A stretch of DNA of 64,000 nt from Paracoccus saliphilus (GCF_028553805.1 NZ_CP067140.1:1922001-1986000); one strand, 5' to 3'. Positions 19,320 to 27,666 are shown, counted from the first letter of the stretch. Translations and numbers: made by a program. The notes: a model not told the origin generated them from the letters alone.

Positions 19320-20504
19320 TCAAGCCGCCGAGGCGACCTCTTCTTCGTCGTTGAATTCTGCCGTCCGTGCCAGCGGCGACAGCAGCAAGGGCACGATCAG
19401 CAGCCCGGCGAGGCCAAGATAAATGCTGGAAAAGCTCATTTTCTCGGCCAGGAACCCGATGCTTCCCGGAGCCAGCAGGATGCCGGAATAACCCATCATC
19501 GTCACCACCGCGAGCCCGACCCCCGGTGCCAGCAGGGGCAGGTTTCCGGCTGCGGAAAAGGCGATTGGCACGAGGTTGGCGATGCCCAGACCCGCGAAAC
19601 CGAATCCGATGATCGCCATTACCGGCCCCGAGGCCATACCGGCGATGCCAAGGCCCGCGATAGCCACCACAGCACTGATCCGTAACATGCTGACCGCGCC
19701 TAGTTTTTGCCGCAAGATATCGCCCAGGAAACGCATCACCGCCATGGTCGCCGCGCAGGCTGCAAAGCCCCAGCCCGCCAGCGAAAGCGACGCCCCCATC
19801 TCGCGTTGCAGATAGACCGCCGCCCAATCGAGGATGGCGCCCTCGGGCACCATGCAGCACAGCGCCATGAAACCGATGATATAGGGCAGCGGCGAGCGCG
19901 GCAGTCTCAGCGGCGCCTTGGCCTCGCGCGCATCTGGTGCGTCGCGCAGCATCCTCGGCAGCGCAAAGCCTAGCACGGCACCGAAAATCAGCGTTGCAAG
20001 CAGTGCGTGGCCCAGCTCTCCCAGGCTGGACAGCGCCATGCCCCCCAGCCCTGCTCCGACCACGCCGCCAAGACTCCAAAACCCGTGGCAAGAGGACATG
20101 ATCGCCCGGCGGCGCGCACGCTCGACCGCGACTGCATTGGCATTCATCGCCACATCCATGCCGCCCAGGAAACCGCCGAAAAGCAGGACCGTAGCCGCCA
20201 CCAGCAGCAGGTTTGGAGCCAGTGACATCAGCAACAGAATCGGTAGCGCCAGAAGCGCCGAGATCCGCACGGCCCGCGCCGATCCATGCCGCGCCGTCAT
20301 CGCACCGAAAACCGGCATCACCAGCAGCGACCCAAGCCCCAGCATCAGCACCACCATTCCCGCGGTGCCCTCGCTGATCCCAAGCCGTGCCATCAGTGCC
20401 GGCAGCTTGGGCGCCCAACTGCCGATCATCAGCCCATTGGCGAAGAACAATGCCGATACGGCCATACGGGCCGAACCGGCGGGCCGGTCATCGCGGTCGA
20501 TCAT
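19320..20504 (-). CDS. MFS transporter
   Basis: 394 residues with about twelve hydrophobic segments, so an inner-membrane transporter of the major facilitator superfamily. N-terminal ALFFANGLMIGSWAPKLPALMARLGIS is typical of the YbjJ-like branch (inner-membrane protein related to the fucose permease group). MPVFGAMTARHGSARAVRIS fits the loop 2-3 motif. The gene starts 21 bp after the stop of a 2-hydroxyacid dehydrogenase gene on the same strand, so the two are probably co-transcribed, and the substrate may be an organic acid or sugar acid. That link is inference. A composite repeat lies right at its 3' end. Confidence 0.85.
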   Translation of the reverse strand: MIDRDDRPAGSARMAVSALFFANGLMIGSWAPKLPALMARLGISEGTAGMVVLMLGLGSLLVMPVFGAMTARHGSARAVRISALLALPILLLMSLAPNLLLVAATVLLFGGFLGGMDVAMNANAVAVERARRRAIMSSCHGFWSLGGVVGAGLGGMALSSLGELGHALLATLIFGAVLGFALPRMLRDAPDAREAKAPLRLPRSPLPYIIGFMALCCMVPEGAILDWAAVYLQREMGASLSLAGWGFAACAATMAVMRFLGDILRQKLGAVSMLRISAVVAIAGLGIAGMASGPVMAIIGFGFAGLGIANLVPIAFSAAGNLPLLAPGVGLAVVTMMGYSGILLAPGSIGFLAEKMSFSSIYLGLAGLLIVPLLLSPLARTAEFNDEEEVASAA

Positions 20505-20525
20505 CTGCTGCCTCCGTCCCGCCGC

Positions 20526-21533
20526 CTACAACATGCTCGGCACGACCAGGTCGGGCGGCCGATGCCCATCGGCATATGTCTTGACATTGATGATGACCTT
20601 CTCGCCCATCTCGTTGCGCCCCTCGACCGTGGCCGAGCCCATATGCGGCAGCAGGACCACGTTGGACAGTTCGCGCAGACGCGGATTGATCTCGTGCCCA
20701 TGTTCGAACACGTCCAGCCCCGCCCCGGCGATCTCTCCGGCGCGCAGCATCCGGGTCAGGGCGTTCTCGTCGATCACCTCCCCGCGCGAGGTATTCACGA
20801 CGACGGCGGTCGGCTTCATCAGCTTCAGCCGCCGGGCGTTCATCAGATGGAAGGTCGAGGGCGTGTGTGGTGCGTTCACGCTGACGATATCCATCCGCGC
20901 CAGCATCTGGTCCAGGCTTTCCCAATAGGTCGCCTGCAATTCCTCTTCGATTTCGGGGCGCAGGCGCTTGCGGTTGTGGTAGTGCACCTGCATCCCGAAG
21001 ACATTGGCCCGCCGCGCCACCGCCTGCCCGATCCTGCCCATGCCAAGGATACCAAGCCGCCGACCGCCGACGCGCCCGCCCAGATGCGCGGTCGGCGCCC
21101 ATCCGCCCCAACGTCCTGCCTGCATCTCGGCCAGGCCTTCGGGAATGCGGCGGGTCACGGCAAGGATCAGCGCCATGGTCATATCGGCGGTGTCTTCGGT
21201 CACGACACCGGGCGTGTTCGATACCAGCACCCCACGCTGCCGGGCCGACATGACATCGATATGGTCCACCCCGGCGCCGTAATTCGCGATCAGCTTCAGA
21301 CGCTCTCCGGCCTGCGCCAGCATACTGGCGTCGATCTGGTCGGTGACCGTCGGCACCAGCACATCGCTGTTCTTCATCGCGGCGACCAGTTCCTCCCGGC
21401 TCATCTTGCGGTCATCCTCGCGCAGGACGACATCGAAAAGCTCCTTCATCCGGGTCTCGATGGGTTCCGGCAGGCGGCGGGAAACGGTGACCCGCAGTTT
21501 CGGGCGAGCCGAGGTCGGGCTGGTTGGGTGCAT
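20526..21533 (-). CDS. D-isomer-specific 2-hydroxyacid dehydrogenase (glyoxylate/hydroxypyruvate reductase-like)
   Basis: 335 residues from ATG 21533, which has GTGAGG 6 bases upstream. NAD(P)-dependent oxidoreductase acting on 2-oxo/2-hydroxy acids such as glyoxylate or hydroxypyruvate. The Rossmann motif GMGRIGQAVARR lies near residue 155. The catalytic Arg is in VNTSRGEVIDE, the catalytic Glu follows in the EINPRL region, and the His is in VLLPHMGSAT. NYGAGVDHIDV is the usual substrate-binding block. It is co-directional with and 21 bp upstream of an MFS transporter gene, and divergent from an SH3-domain protein gene. Specificity between glycerate, glyoxylate and other acids is not decided by sequence. 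Confidence 0.92.
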   Translation of the reverse strand: MHPTSPTSARPKLRVTVSRRLPEPIETRMKELFDVVLREDDRKMSREELVAAMKNSDVLVPTVTDQIDASMLAQAGERLKLIANYGAGVDHIDVMSARQRGVLVSNTPGVVTEDTADMTMALILAVTRRIPEGLAEMQAGRWGGWAPTAHLGGRVGGRRLGILGMGRIGQAVARRANVFGMQVHYHNRKRLRPEIEEELQATYWESLDQMLARMDIVSVNAPHTPSTFHLMNARRLKLMKPTAVVVNTSRGEVIDENALTRMLRAGEIAGAGLDVFEHGHEINPRLRELSNVVLLPHMGSATVEGRNEMGEKVIINVKTYADGHRPPDLVVPSML

Positions 21534-21737
21534 GATTGCCTCACTTTCTCGAAACCGTGTCGGTGGCGCACTTCCAATGCGGTGCGGCTTTTGGCAAACT
21601 GCCCGCGTTGAGGGGCAGGCACAAGACCCCTGAAAGGCCGGGCCCCGCCGCCAGCCGCCGAATACGGGCGGCGACACGGGATTATCGGCCCATAATCATG
21701 AAGGCCGGGCAGTCGGTCAGGCAGGAACGGAAAACGG

Positions 21738-22355
21738 ATGACGAAGCGGGCGGTTTTCAGGAATGGCGCAGTAATCGGTCTGACGCTGGCAGCATTGGTG
21801 ACAGGCCAGATGACCTTCGGGGGAAGTGCCGGGCAAGGCGGCGGCAATCACATGCAGGACCCCAATGTCATATTGGTCCAGAACAGCCTCTCGGCGGATG
21901 CGCAGATCAGCCGCAATTCGGCCCAGCAGCGCGGTCCGGTCACCAACCTGCCGATTCCCCGCTATGTCAGCCTCAAGGGCAGCGAGGGCAATGCACGCCG
22001 CGGTCCCAGCCTCTCGCATCGCATCGATTGGGTCTTCCGCCATGCCGGGATGCCATTGCGCGTGGTCGCCGAATTCGGCCATTGGCGCCGGGTCGAGGAC
22101 AAGGACGGCGCGGGTGGCTGGGTGCATTACGCGCTCTTGTCGGGCGTCCGCACCGCCATCGTCACCGAGGACATGGCCGAGCTGCGCACCCGCCCCAATG
22201 CCGATTCCGATGTTGTCGCACGGGCGGAATCCGGTGCAATCGTGCGCCTGAACGAATGCAATCCCGACTGGTGCCAGATCTCCGGCGGAGGCGAGCGGGG
22301 CTGGGTCCCCAAGCCGTCGATCTGGGGCGTGGATCCCGACGAAATCCGCGAGTAA
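21738..22355 (+). CDS. Bacterial SH3-domain protein with N-terminal signal
   Basis: 205 residues. An N-terminal hydrophobic stretch (FRNGAVIGLTLAALVTGQM) should direct export or anchor it. Residues about 75-200 hold two SH3-like halves: RYVSLKGSEGNARRGPSLSH with WVFRHAGMPLRVVAEFGHWRRVED, and AELRTRPNADSDVVARAESG with WCQISGGGERGWVPK. These are the signature repeats of COG3807-type SH3 proteins, thought to bind cell-wall or protein ligands. It is divergent from the 2-hydroxyacid dehydrogenase gene. Start chosen at the ATG following GGAACGG. Function in the envelope is inferred only. Confidence 0.85.
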   Translation: MTKRAVFRNGAVIGLTLAALVTGQMTFGGSAGQGGGNHMQDPNVILVQNSLSADAQISRNSAQQRGPVTNLPIPRYVSLKGSEGNARRGPSLSHRIDWVFRHAGMPLRVVAEFGHWRRVEDKDGAGGWVHYALLSGVRTAIVTEDMAELRTRPNADSDVVARAESGAIVRLNECNPDWCQISGGGERGWVPKPSIWGVDPDEIRE

Positions 22356-22386
22356 GCCGAAGCCAGACGGATTTTCAAACCGGATC

Positions 22387-22413
22387 TGTCACAAAGCGCG
22401 GGCCTGCCTCGTC
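22387..22413 (+). promoter_or_regulatory. ECF41-type sigma promoter, TGTCACA-N16-CGTC
   Basis: TGTCACA (22387-22393) and CGTC (22410-22413) are separated by exactly 16 bases. This is the promoter consensus reported for ECF41 sigma factors, and it lies directly before a carboxymuconolactone decarboxylase-like gene whose downstream partner encodes an ECF41-type sigma factor. Autoregulation is therefore very likely. The start of transcription would fall near 22420. Confidence 0.85.
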
Positions 22414-22446
22414 TTCTTCATGTAAACCAAACATGAGGAAGACGAG
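22408..22446. promoter_or_regulatory. 16-bp inverted repeat over promoter and ribosome site
   Basis: Left arm 22408-22423 (CTCGTCTTCTTCATGT) and right arm 22431-22446 match over 16 bases with a single mismatch, around a 7-bp centre. The left arm includes the -10 CGTC and the right arm includes the GAGGAAG ribosome site and ends one base before the ATG. It could be an operator. Since transcription probably starts inside the left arm, an mRNA hairpin would be only partial. Confidence 0.6.
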
Positions 22447-22911
22447 ATGACCACGACACGCATGGAATATTTCAAGGCCGCCCCCGATGCGATGAAACCG
22501 CTGGTCGCCCTTGAAAACTCGACCAGGGAGCTTTCGATCCCGACCCGGCTGCGCACGCTGATGAAGATGCGTGCGTCACAGATCAATAGCTGCGCCTATT
22601 GCCTCGACATGCATGCACCCGATGCCCGCGAGGCCGGAATCACACAGCAGCAGCTTGATGTTCTGGCCGCATGGCGCGAAAGCCCGGCCTTCGATGCGCG
22701 GGAACGGGCGGCGCTTGGCTGGTGCGATGCACTGACCCGGATCGAGGCGACCGGCGCGCCCGATGCCGATTATCAGGCGCTGGCCGCCGCTTTCAGCGAA
22801 CGCGAATGCACGGAACTGACCCTGATCATCACCACGATCAATGCCTGGAACCGCTTTGCCGTCGGGTTCAGATCGGCCCATCCGATCCGGGACGAGGCCG
22901 ATGAGCACTGA
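22447..22911 (+). CDS. Carboxymuconolactone decarboxylase/AhpD-like protein
   Basis: 154 residues. An AhpD-like all-helical protein whose SCAYCLDMH segment (residues 46-54, CxxC plus His) is the redox and proton-relay site found in alkylhydroperoxidase AhpD and related carboxymuconolactone decarboxylase-like proteins. Likely a cytoplasmic oxidoreductase acting on peroxides or quinone-like substrates; substrate unknown. Its gene overlaps the following sigma factor gene by 11 bp, so the two are translated together. Such COE genes (carboxymuconolactone decarboxylase, oxidoreductase or epimerase) are the usual partners and targets of ECF41 sigma factors, which fits the exact ECF41 promoter in front of it. 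Confidence 0.93.
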   Translation: MTTTRMEYFKAAPDAMKPLVALENSTRELSIPTRLRTLMKMRASQINSCAYCLDMHAPDAREAGITQQQLDVLAAWRESPAFDARERAALGWCDALTRIEATGAPDADYQALAAAFSERECTELTLIITTINAWNRFAVGFRSAHPIRDEADEH

Positions 22912-23794
22912 CCCGAACCTGGCCATATTCCAGGCAGAGCGCCGCCGACTGGCGGGGCTCGCCTATCGCATGACCGGATCGGTGACCGAAAGTGAAGACA
23001 TCCTGCAACAGGCATGGATCATCTGGTCGCGGCAACGCCCCGACAGGATCGAGAGCCCCGGCAAATGGTTGGGAACAATCGTGACGCGGCTCTGCCTCGA
23101 TTTCCTGAAATCGGCACATCGGCGCCGCGAAACTTATATCGGCGCATGGCTGCCCGAACCATGGCTGCAGGACGAGGCCCCCGATGCCGAGCAGGACTGG
23201 ATCGTGACCGAGGATGTCTCGATCGCGCTGATCCTGACACTCGACAAGCTCACGCCCGAGATGCGCGCCGGTTTCATCCTGCGCGATGCCTTCGATTTCT
23301 CCTTCGACGAGATCGCCACGGTTGTCGGCCGCTCGCCCGAAAACTGCCGGCAACTGGTATCACGCGCCCGGCGTCGCATCGCCGGGGCCGAGATGCCGGC
23401 GCAGATCCCGACCCAGGATGCGCAACAGATCACCAAGGCTTTCTGGCAGGCCAGCCGGGGAGGCGACATGCAGGCATTGCTGGATCTGTTTACCGAAGAG
23501 GTCGAGATTCACACGGATGGCGGCGGCAAGGTGCCCGCCGCCATGAACGTGCTCAAGGGAAAGGACCGGGCCGCGCGGTTCTTTGTCGGCATCGCTCGCA
23601 AGGGACTGGTCCGGTCCCAGCCCTTCCCGCCTTTGCGCCGCATCAACGGTTCGCCGGGTGTCGTCTCGGTCGAGCTCGGCGATGTCGTCCAGACCACCGC
23701 GCTCGACATCAGGGATGGCCGGATCGCCGCCGTCTGGATCACCCGCAACCCCGACAAGCTCCGCCATCTGCAAGGCAACCCGGCAATATGCTGA
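22901..23794 (+). CDS. ECF41-family RNA polymerase sigma factor
   Basis: 297 residues. Sigma region 2 is at residues about 10-75 (RRLAGLAYRMTGSVTESEDILQ) and region 4 near 125-165 (LTPEMRAGFILRDAF, VVGRSPENCRQLVSRARRR). A SnoaL-like extension fills residues about 175-295. All three ECF41 signatures are visible: WLPEP in the inter-region linker, DGGGK in the extension, and NPDKL near the C-terminus. In this family the extension replaces an anti-sigma factor and tunes activity. No anti-sigma gene is adjacent, which agrees. It overlaps the upstream CMD gene by 11 bp and should recognise the promoter at 22387. Confidence 0.96.
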   Translation: MSTDPNLAIFQAERRRLAGLAYRMTGSVTESEDILQQAWIIWSRQRPDRIESPGKWLGTIVTRLCLDFLKSAHRRRETYIGAWLPEPWLQDEAPDAEQDWIVTEDVSIALILTLDKLTPEMRAGFILRDAFDFSFDEIATVVGRSPENCRQLVSRARRRIAGAEMPAQIPTQDAQQITKAFWQASRGGDMQALLDLFTEEVEIHTDGGGKVPAAMNVLKGKDRAARFFVGIARKGLVRSQPFPPLRRINGSPGVVSVELGDVVQTTALDIRDGRIAAVWITRNPDKLRHLQGNPAIC

Positions 23795-23879
23795 TCCGCC
23801 GCCGCCGCGCACAATTCACCCGCAACAGGTGACCTGGGCAAGCAGCGTGACCCGGCCCCACCAACCGGCCTCAAAAAAG

Positions 23880-23912
23880 CCGCTTCTTCTTCATCCAAAT
23901 ATCCATCCCGAG
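23880..23912 (-). repeat. Truncated copy of the CATGAAGAAGAA repeat
   Basis: On the minus strand this reads GGATATTTGGATGAAGAAGAAGC preceded by GGGAT, matching the 3' half of the repeats at 42001, 55136 and 60857 but lacking their GC hairpin. It lies in the 340-bp gap 23795-24134, which otherwise holds only a composite repeat copy. Confidence 0.6.
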
Positions 23913-23981
23913 GGTTTCACCGGGCGACACGCAGGCGCGACAACCTGCCGGAGACGCATCCTCAGGCGGCAAAAAAATTTA

Positions 23982-24126
23982 GCAGCGCACGCTGGCTGTG
24001 TACAGGTTGTGTACAGCCTGTGCACGCGCCGTGCACACATAGTGCAGGCAGTTTCCCAGCATTTGCTGGCTGAAATCGATCCGGTGTTGCGCGCCGTGCC
24101 GAATGCAACGCACGCTGCTGTGGCGG
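23982..24126 (+). repeat. Composite iteron repeat, copy 2
   Basis: Five cores GTGTAC, GTGTAC, GTGCAC, GTGCAC and GTGCAG start at 23998, 24009, 24020, 24031 and 24042, 11 bp apart. The hairpin CCAGCA-TT-TGCTGG follows with GCA at 24059. GTTGC is at 24086, GCAAC at 24105, and a degenerate GTGGC at 24120. The copy ends 8 bp from the stop of the minus-strand lipoprotein gene. It begins with GCAGCGCACGCTG and ends with GCAACGCACGCTG. Confidence 0.85.
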
Positions 24127-24134
24127 CCCGAGTG

Positions 24135-24485
24135 CTACACCGGACAGCGGTGGTAACGCCGCCTCTCACCGTCTTCCATCATATCCAGAAAATCGCCATC
24201 GGCGCGCAGGTTCACCCGGCGCTCGAAACTTTCGCCTTCGCCGGTGCAGATCAGCCGCGCCTGCAGGCCATCCGGCCCCGGCCCGACAGGTTCCATCCTG
24301 CAAGCGGACTCGTAAAAGCGGAAGTTGTCACCAGAAACGGTCAGCCGGGTCAAGGAAAGCTCTTCACCGCAACCATCGGGATTCAAATCATAAATCCCGC
24401 TAGAAATTTCTGCGACTGGTTCGCTTTCTTCGACACATCCGGCCAGCAGAACCACTCCCAGAACCATCATCCCACGCGTCAGCAT
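24135..24485 (-). CDS. Small hypothetical lipoprotein
   Basis: 116 residues from ATG 24485, with GGGAGGG 7 bases upstream; an earlier in-frame ATG would push the signal peptide inwards. The N-terminus MLTRGMMVLGVVLLAGCVEE is a signal peptide with lipobox LAGC, so a lipid-anchored envelope protein is expected. The mature part of about 98 residues has four Cys besides the lipid-anchor one (DGCGEE, SACRM, LICTG, RCPV), enough for two disulfides, and a beta-rich pattern. I recognise no domain. It starts 22 bp after the M3 peptidase stop on the same strand, so they may share a transcript. Confidence 0.75.
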   Translation of the reverse strand: MLTRGMMVLGVVLLAGCVEESEPVAEISSGIYDLNPDGCGEELSLTRLTVSGDNFRFYESACRMEPVGPGPDGLQARLICTGEGESFERRVNLRADGDFLDMMEDGERRRYHRCPV

Positions 24486-24507
24486 ATTCCGCCCTCCCCG
24501 AAAATCT

Positions 24508-26532
24508 CTAGACAAGGTCACGCCCTTTCAGCAACGCATCAACCCCCGGCATGCGTTCCCTGAAGGCGAGCCACAATTTCTCGGCAGGCGCAGAGCCGCC
24601 ACGCGACAGGATATTTTCCTCCAGCCGCCGCGCCACGCCCGGATCGAAAATTTCGCCCGCCTCCTCGAAGGCCGCAAATGCGTCGGCATCCATAACTTCC
24701 GACCACATGTAACTGTAATATCCGCTGGCATAACTATTGCCCGAGAAGATATGCGCGAAATGCGGAGTGGCATGGCGCATCGGGATCGCTCGCGGGGCCT
24801 CCAGCCCGGCCAGGATCTCGCGCTGTCGCGCCATCGGATCGGCGGGCGGATCGCCACGGTGGAAAGCCAGATCGACCAGCGCGCTTTCCAGGTATTCCAC
24901 CGTTGCGAAACCGGCATCCGCCTTGCCCGCGGCCACGACCCGGTCGCGCAGATCGGCGGGCATCGGCTCTCTGGTCCGGAAATGCCGCGCATGGGCATCC
25001 AGCACCTGCGGCTGTTCCAGCCAATGTTCATATAACTGGCTGGGCAGTTCGACGAAATCCTGCGCCACCGAGGTGCCGGAAATCGAGGGCCAATGCACGT
25101 CCGACAGGATTTGATGGGTCGCATGGCCGAATTCATGAAACAGCGTCAGGGCGTCATCCCATGACAGGAAGGCAGGCTCGCCCGGCGCATCCGGGGCGGT
25201 GAAATTGCACACATTCACCACGATGGGCCGCTGCCCCTCGCCGATCTTGTGCTGGTCCTGCAGCGCCGAGCACCACGCGCCAGAACGCTTGCCGGGCCGG
25301 GCAAAGTAATCGCCCAGGAAGATCGCCATCAATTTGCCGTTCCGCGTCACCCGCCATGCCTTTACATCCGGCGACCAGAGCGGCGCCTCGATTGTCTGGA
25401 ACTCCAACCGATACAAGCGATGCGCCACATCGAACACCGCGCCCAGCATCACGTCCAGCGTCAGGTAGGGCTTGACCTCGGCCGGGTCGACGTCGTGACG
25501 CATGCGTCTCAACCGCTCGGCATAGAGCCGCCAGTCCCATGGCTCCAAGGCGGTATTCACGCCATCCTCCCGCGCCAGCCTCGACAATTCCGCCTCGTCT
25601 TCCGCGACGCGTTTGCGGGCCGCCTTCCAGACCTGCCCCAGCAAGGTCTCGACCCGCCCGGCATTGCCCGCCATCTCGGGTTCCAGCTTGTAGGCGGCAA
25701 AATCCTCGTAACCCAGCAAGCCGGCCAACTCGTGCCGCAATGCCAGGATCTCGGTGACGATGGGCAGGTTGTCGGTTGCCTCGCCGCCGGCGCCCTGCCC
25801 CGACCCCCGCGCGGCCCATGCCTTGAACGCCAGTTCACGCAGCGCTCGATCCTGCGCATGTTCCAGGAATGGCACGATCAGAGAACGGTTCAGCGTCACG
25901 ATCTGCCCGGGCAGGTCGCGCTCTTTCGCAGCCGCCCGCATCGCGCGGATCAGCCAGTCGGGCAGTCCCTCCAGGCGATCATCGGCAATCGGCAGGACAT
26001 AGTCACGTTCATCGGCCAGCACATTTTGCGCGAATTGCGTGGTCAACACCGCCATGCGCGCGCGAATTTCGGCCATCCGTTCGCGTGCCGCGCCCTCCAG
26101 CCCGGCCCCGGCCCGGGTCAGGTCGCGCAATGCCAGTTCGGTGATCCGCCGATCCTCGGGCGCGAGCGTTTCCGCCTGTTTCGCCACCGTCTTGACCCGC
26201 GCATAAAGCCGCGGATCCATGCTGGTCCTGCTGTTATACGCCGCCAATTTCGGCGCAAAATCGCGCTGCAATGCCTCGCGCTCCGGGTTCGAATCCACGC
26301 CTGCCAGCGTGTAGAAGATGGCCAGCACGCGGCTCAGTCCTTCTTCGGCGGTCTCCAGCGCAGCAACCGTGTTGGCGAAACTCGCGGGCTCGGGATTGGC
26401 CGCGATCTTTTCCATAGCCGCCTCGGCACCAGTCAGTTCGGCCTCGAATGCGGGCGCGAAATCCTCGTCGGAAATCAGGTCGAAACGGGGCAGCCCCTCG
26501 GGGCCGGTCCAGCGGGTCAGTTCCGGGTTCAT
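24508..26532 (-). CDS. M3-family metallopeptidase (oligopeptidase A/Dcp type)
   Basis: 674 residues, the usual length of OpdA and Dcp enzymes, which cleave short peptides in the cytoplasm during peptide recycling. The zinc motif HEFGH is at residues 466-470 in LTLFHEFGHATHQILS, followed by SGTSVAQDFVELPSQLYEHW, which contributes the third zinc ligand. The C-terminal FAHIFSGNSYASGYYSYMWSEV is the substrate-binding tyrosine segment of the family. No signal peptide. The sequence alone does not separate oligopeptidase A from peptidyl-dipeptidase Dcp. It is followed by a small lipoprotein gene and preceded by an ArsR-type regulator gene 27 bp upstream on the same strand. Confidence 0.94.
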   Translation of the reverse strand: MNPELTRWTGPEGLPRFDLISDEDFAPAFEAELTGAEAAMEKIAANPEPASFANTVAALETAEEGLSRVLAIFYTLAGVDSNPEREALQRDFAPKLAAYNSRTSMDPRLYARVKTVAKQAETLAPEDRRITELALRDLTRAGAGLEGAARERMAEIRARMAVLTTQFAQNVLADERDYVLPIADDRLEGLPDWLIRAMRAAAKERDLPGQIVTLNRSLIVPFLEHAQDRALRELAFKAWAARGSGQGAGGEATDNLPIVTEILALRHELAGLLGYEDFAAYKLEPEMAGNAGRVETLLGQVWKAARKRVAEDEAELSRLAREDGVNTALEPWDWRLYAERLRRMRHDVDPAEVKPYLTLDVMLGAVFDVAHRLYRLEFQTIEAPLWSPDVKAWRVTRNGKLMAIFLGDYFARPGKRSGAWCSALQDQHKIGEGQRPIVVNVCNFTAPDAPGEPAFLSWDDALTLFHEFGHATHQILSDVHWPSISGTSVAQDFVELPSQLYEHWLEQPQVLDAHARHFRTREPMPADLRDRVVAAGKADAGFATVEYLESALVDLAFHRGDPPADPMARQREILAGLEAPRAIPMRHATPHFAHIFSGNSYASGYYSYMWSEVMDADAFAAFEEAGEIFDPGVARRLEENILSRGGSAPAEKLWLAFRERMPGVDALLKGRDLV

Positions 26533-26559
26533 GCGGGTCTCCTGTCTGCGTGGCGCAGC

Positions 26560-27264
26560 CTAGTCCGAGCCAGAGGTGGTTTCCAGAGCCGTCGGGAAAC
26601 ACGTCGCAAAGGCACGCTCGCCATCGCGCGAGAATTCCACGATCCGGCTGTTCGGGCGCAAGCGTGCCCATCCCAGAACCTCGATCCGGCTCAGCAAGGC
26701 GCGGCCGAGGCTGCCCGCCAGATGCTTGCGCCGCTCGCTCCAGTCCAGGCAGTCGCGGCATAGTGGCGCACGCCCTTGCCGCAGACCGTCGAGGTCGATC
26801 CCGAAATCGCGCATGAAGCCCTGCCCGGCAGATGTCAGCCGGGGACCATCCTCGCAATCGAGAAGTCCGCGCGCTTGCAGGCTGTCGTAAAGCTGCGTCC
26901 CCATCTCGCCCGCCAGGTGGCGATAACAGATCCGCGCCTTGCGCAGCGCCGCGTCGCGCGGACCGATGCGGCTGCGCAGATGGCCAGCCCCGGCGGCAAC
27001 GCCCATCAGCGTTTCCAGCAGATGCCCGACATCGTCGCTGGCCAGCGCCAGATATTTGTGCCGCCCCTGTTTTTCCTGCCGCAAGAGTCCCCCTTCGGTC
27101 AGCCGCGCCAGATGGGTGCTGGCGGTCTGTTGGGTCACGCCGGCCTCATGCGCCAGTTCGGTGGCGGTCAATGCGCGCCCGCTGAGCAGCGCGACCAGCA
27201 TATTGGCGCGGGCGGGATCGCCGATCAGCGCGGCGATTCGGGCGATGTCGGGACCATCTTTCAT
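26560..27264 (-). CDS. ArsR-family winged-helix regulator
   Basis: 234 residues, longer than a minimal ArsR protein. Residues 1-80 form a winged helix: IAALIGDPARANMLVALLSG, then ALTATELAHEAGVTQQTASTHLARL as the HTH and GRHKYLALASDDVGHLLETL as the wing. The C-terminal 150 residues are helical with CRDCLDW, which could bind metal or sense redox, but no classical ArsR metal site is seen. It is divergent from a NIPSNAP-ABM gene pair, with a dyad (TTCGA-N6-TCGAA) in the 78-bp gap, so it probably controls that pair and itself. The downstream M3 peptidase gene may be read through. Confidence 0.88.
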   Translation of the reverse strand: MKDGPDIARIAALIGDPARANMLVALLSGRALTATELAHEAGVTQQTASTHLARLTEGGLLRQEKQGRHKYLALASDDVGHLLETLMGVAAGAGHLRSRIGPRDAALRKARICYRHLAGEMGTQLYDSLQARGLLDCEDGPRLTSAGQGFMRDFGIDLDGLRQGRAPLCRDCLDWSERRKHLAGSLGRALLSRIEVLGWARLRPNSRIVEFSRDGERAFATCFPTALETTSGSD

Positions 27265-27266
27265 AG

Positions 27267-27282
27267 TTCGATCATAGTCGAA
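27267..27282. promoter_or_regulatory. Inverted repeat, candidate ArsR operator
   Basis: TTCGA-N6-TCGAA sits 2 bp upstream of the regulator ATG, in the gap between the divergent ArsR-type and NIPSNAP genes. Its position would let one protein cover both start regions. The motif CATAGT(T)CGA is also directly repeated here. Confidence 0.5.
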
Positions 27283-27342
27283 GCATTTCCGTGCGCCAAG
27301 ATGCTAACTTGTTCGCATCACCTGTCACGAAAGGATAACGGC

Positions 27343-27666
27343 ATGCTGACCTGCATCATCCGATACGAGATCGACCCGACACGCCCCGAGATGTTCGCCG
27401 AATACGCCCGCAACTGGGGTCAGGCGATTCCGCGCTGCGGTGCCGATCTAATCGGGTATTTCGCCCCGCATGAGGGCTCGGCCACGCTGGCCTATGGCAT
27501 TTACAATATCCCCAACCTCGCAGAATACGAAAGCTATCGCGCCCGGCTGTCGGCCGATCCGCTCGGCCAGCGCAATTACGATTTCGCGCGCAGCGAGGGT
27601 TTTATCCGCCGCGAGGACCGCACATTCCTGAAACTGGCCTCGGCCCCGCATGGAGATGCCGCATGA
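27343..27666 (+). CDS. NIPSNAP-family protein
   Basis: 107 residues, the size of a bacterial single-domain NIPSNAP protein, which folds as a dimeric alpha-beta barrel. MLTCIIRYEIDPTRPEMFAE and the segment LIGYFAPHEGSATLAYGIYNIPNLAEYESYR match the family pattern. Enzymatic role is not established for these proteins. AAAGGATAA precedes the ATG at 27343. The stop overlaps the next gene's start by 4 bp (ATGA), showing translational coupling with an ABM-domain protein. Both are divergent from the ArsR-type gene. Confidence 0.88.
   Translation: MLTCIIRYEIDPTRPEMFAEYARNWGQAIPRCGADLIGYFAPHEGSATLAYGIYNIPNLAEYESYRARLSADPLGQRNYDFARSEGFIRREDRTFLKLASAPHGDAA

Noticed and set aside
24521..24521. Earlier start for the small lipoprotein
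   Set aside because: It would place 12 polar residues before the signal peptide and lacks the good ribosome site seen at 24485.
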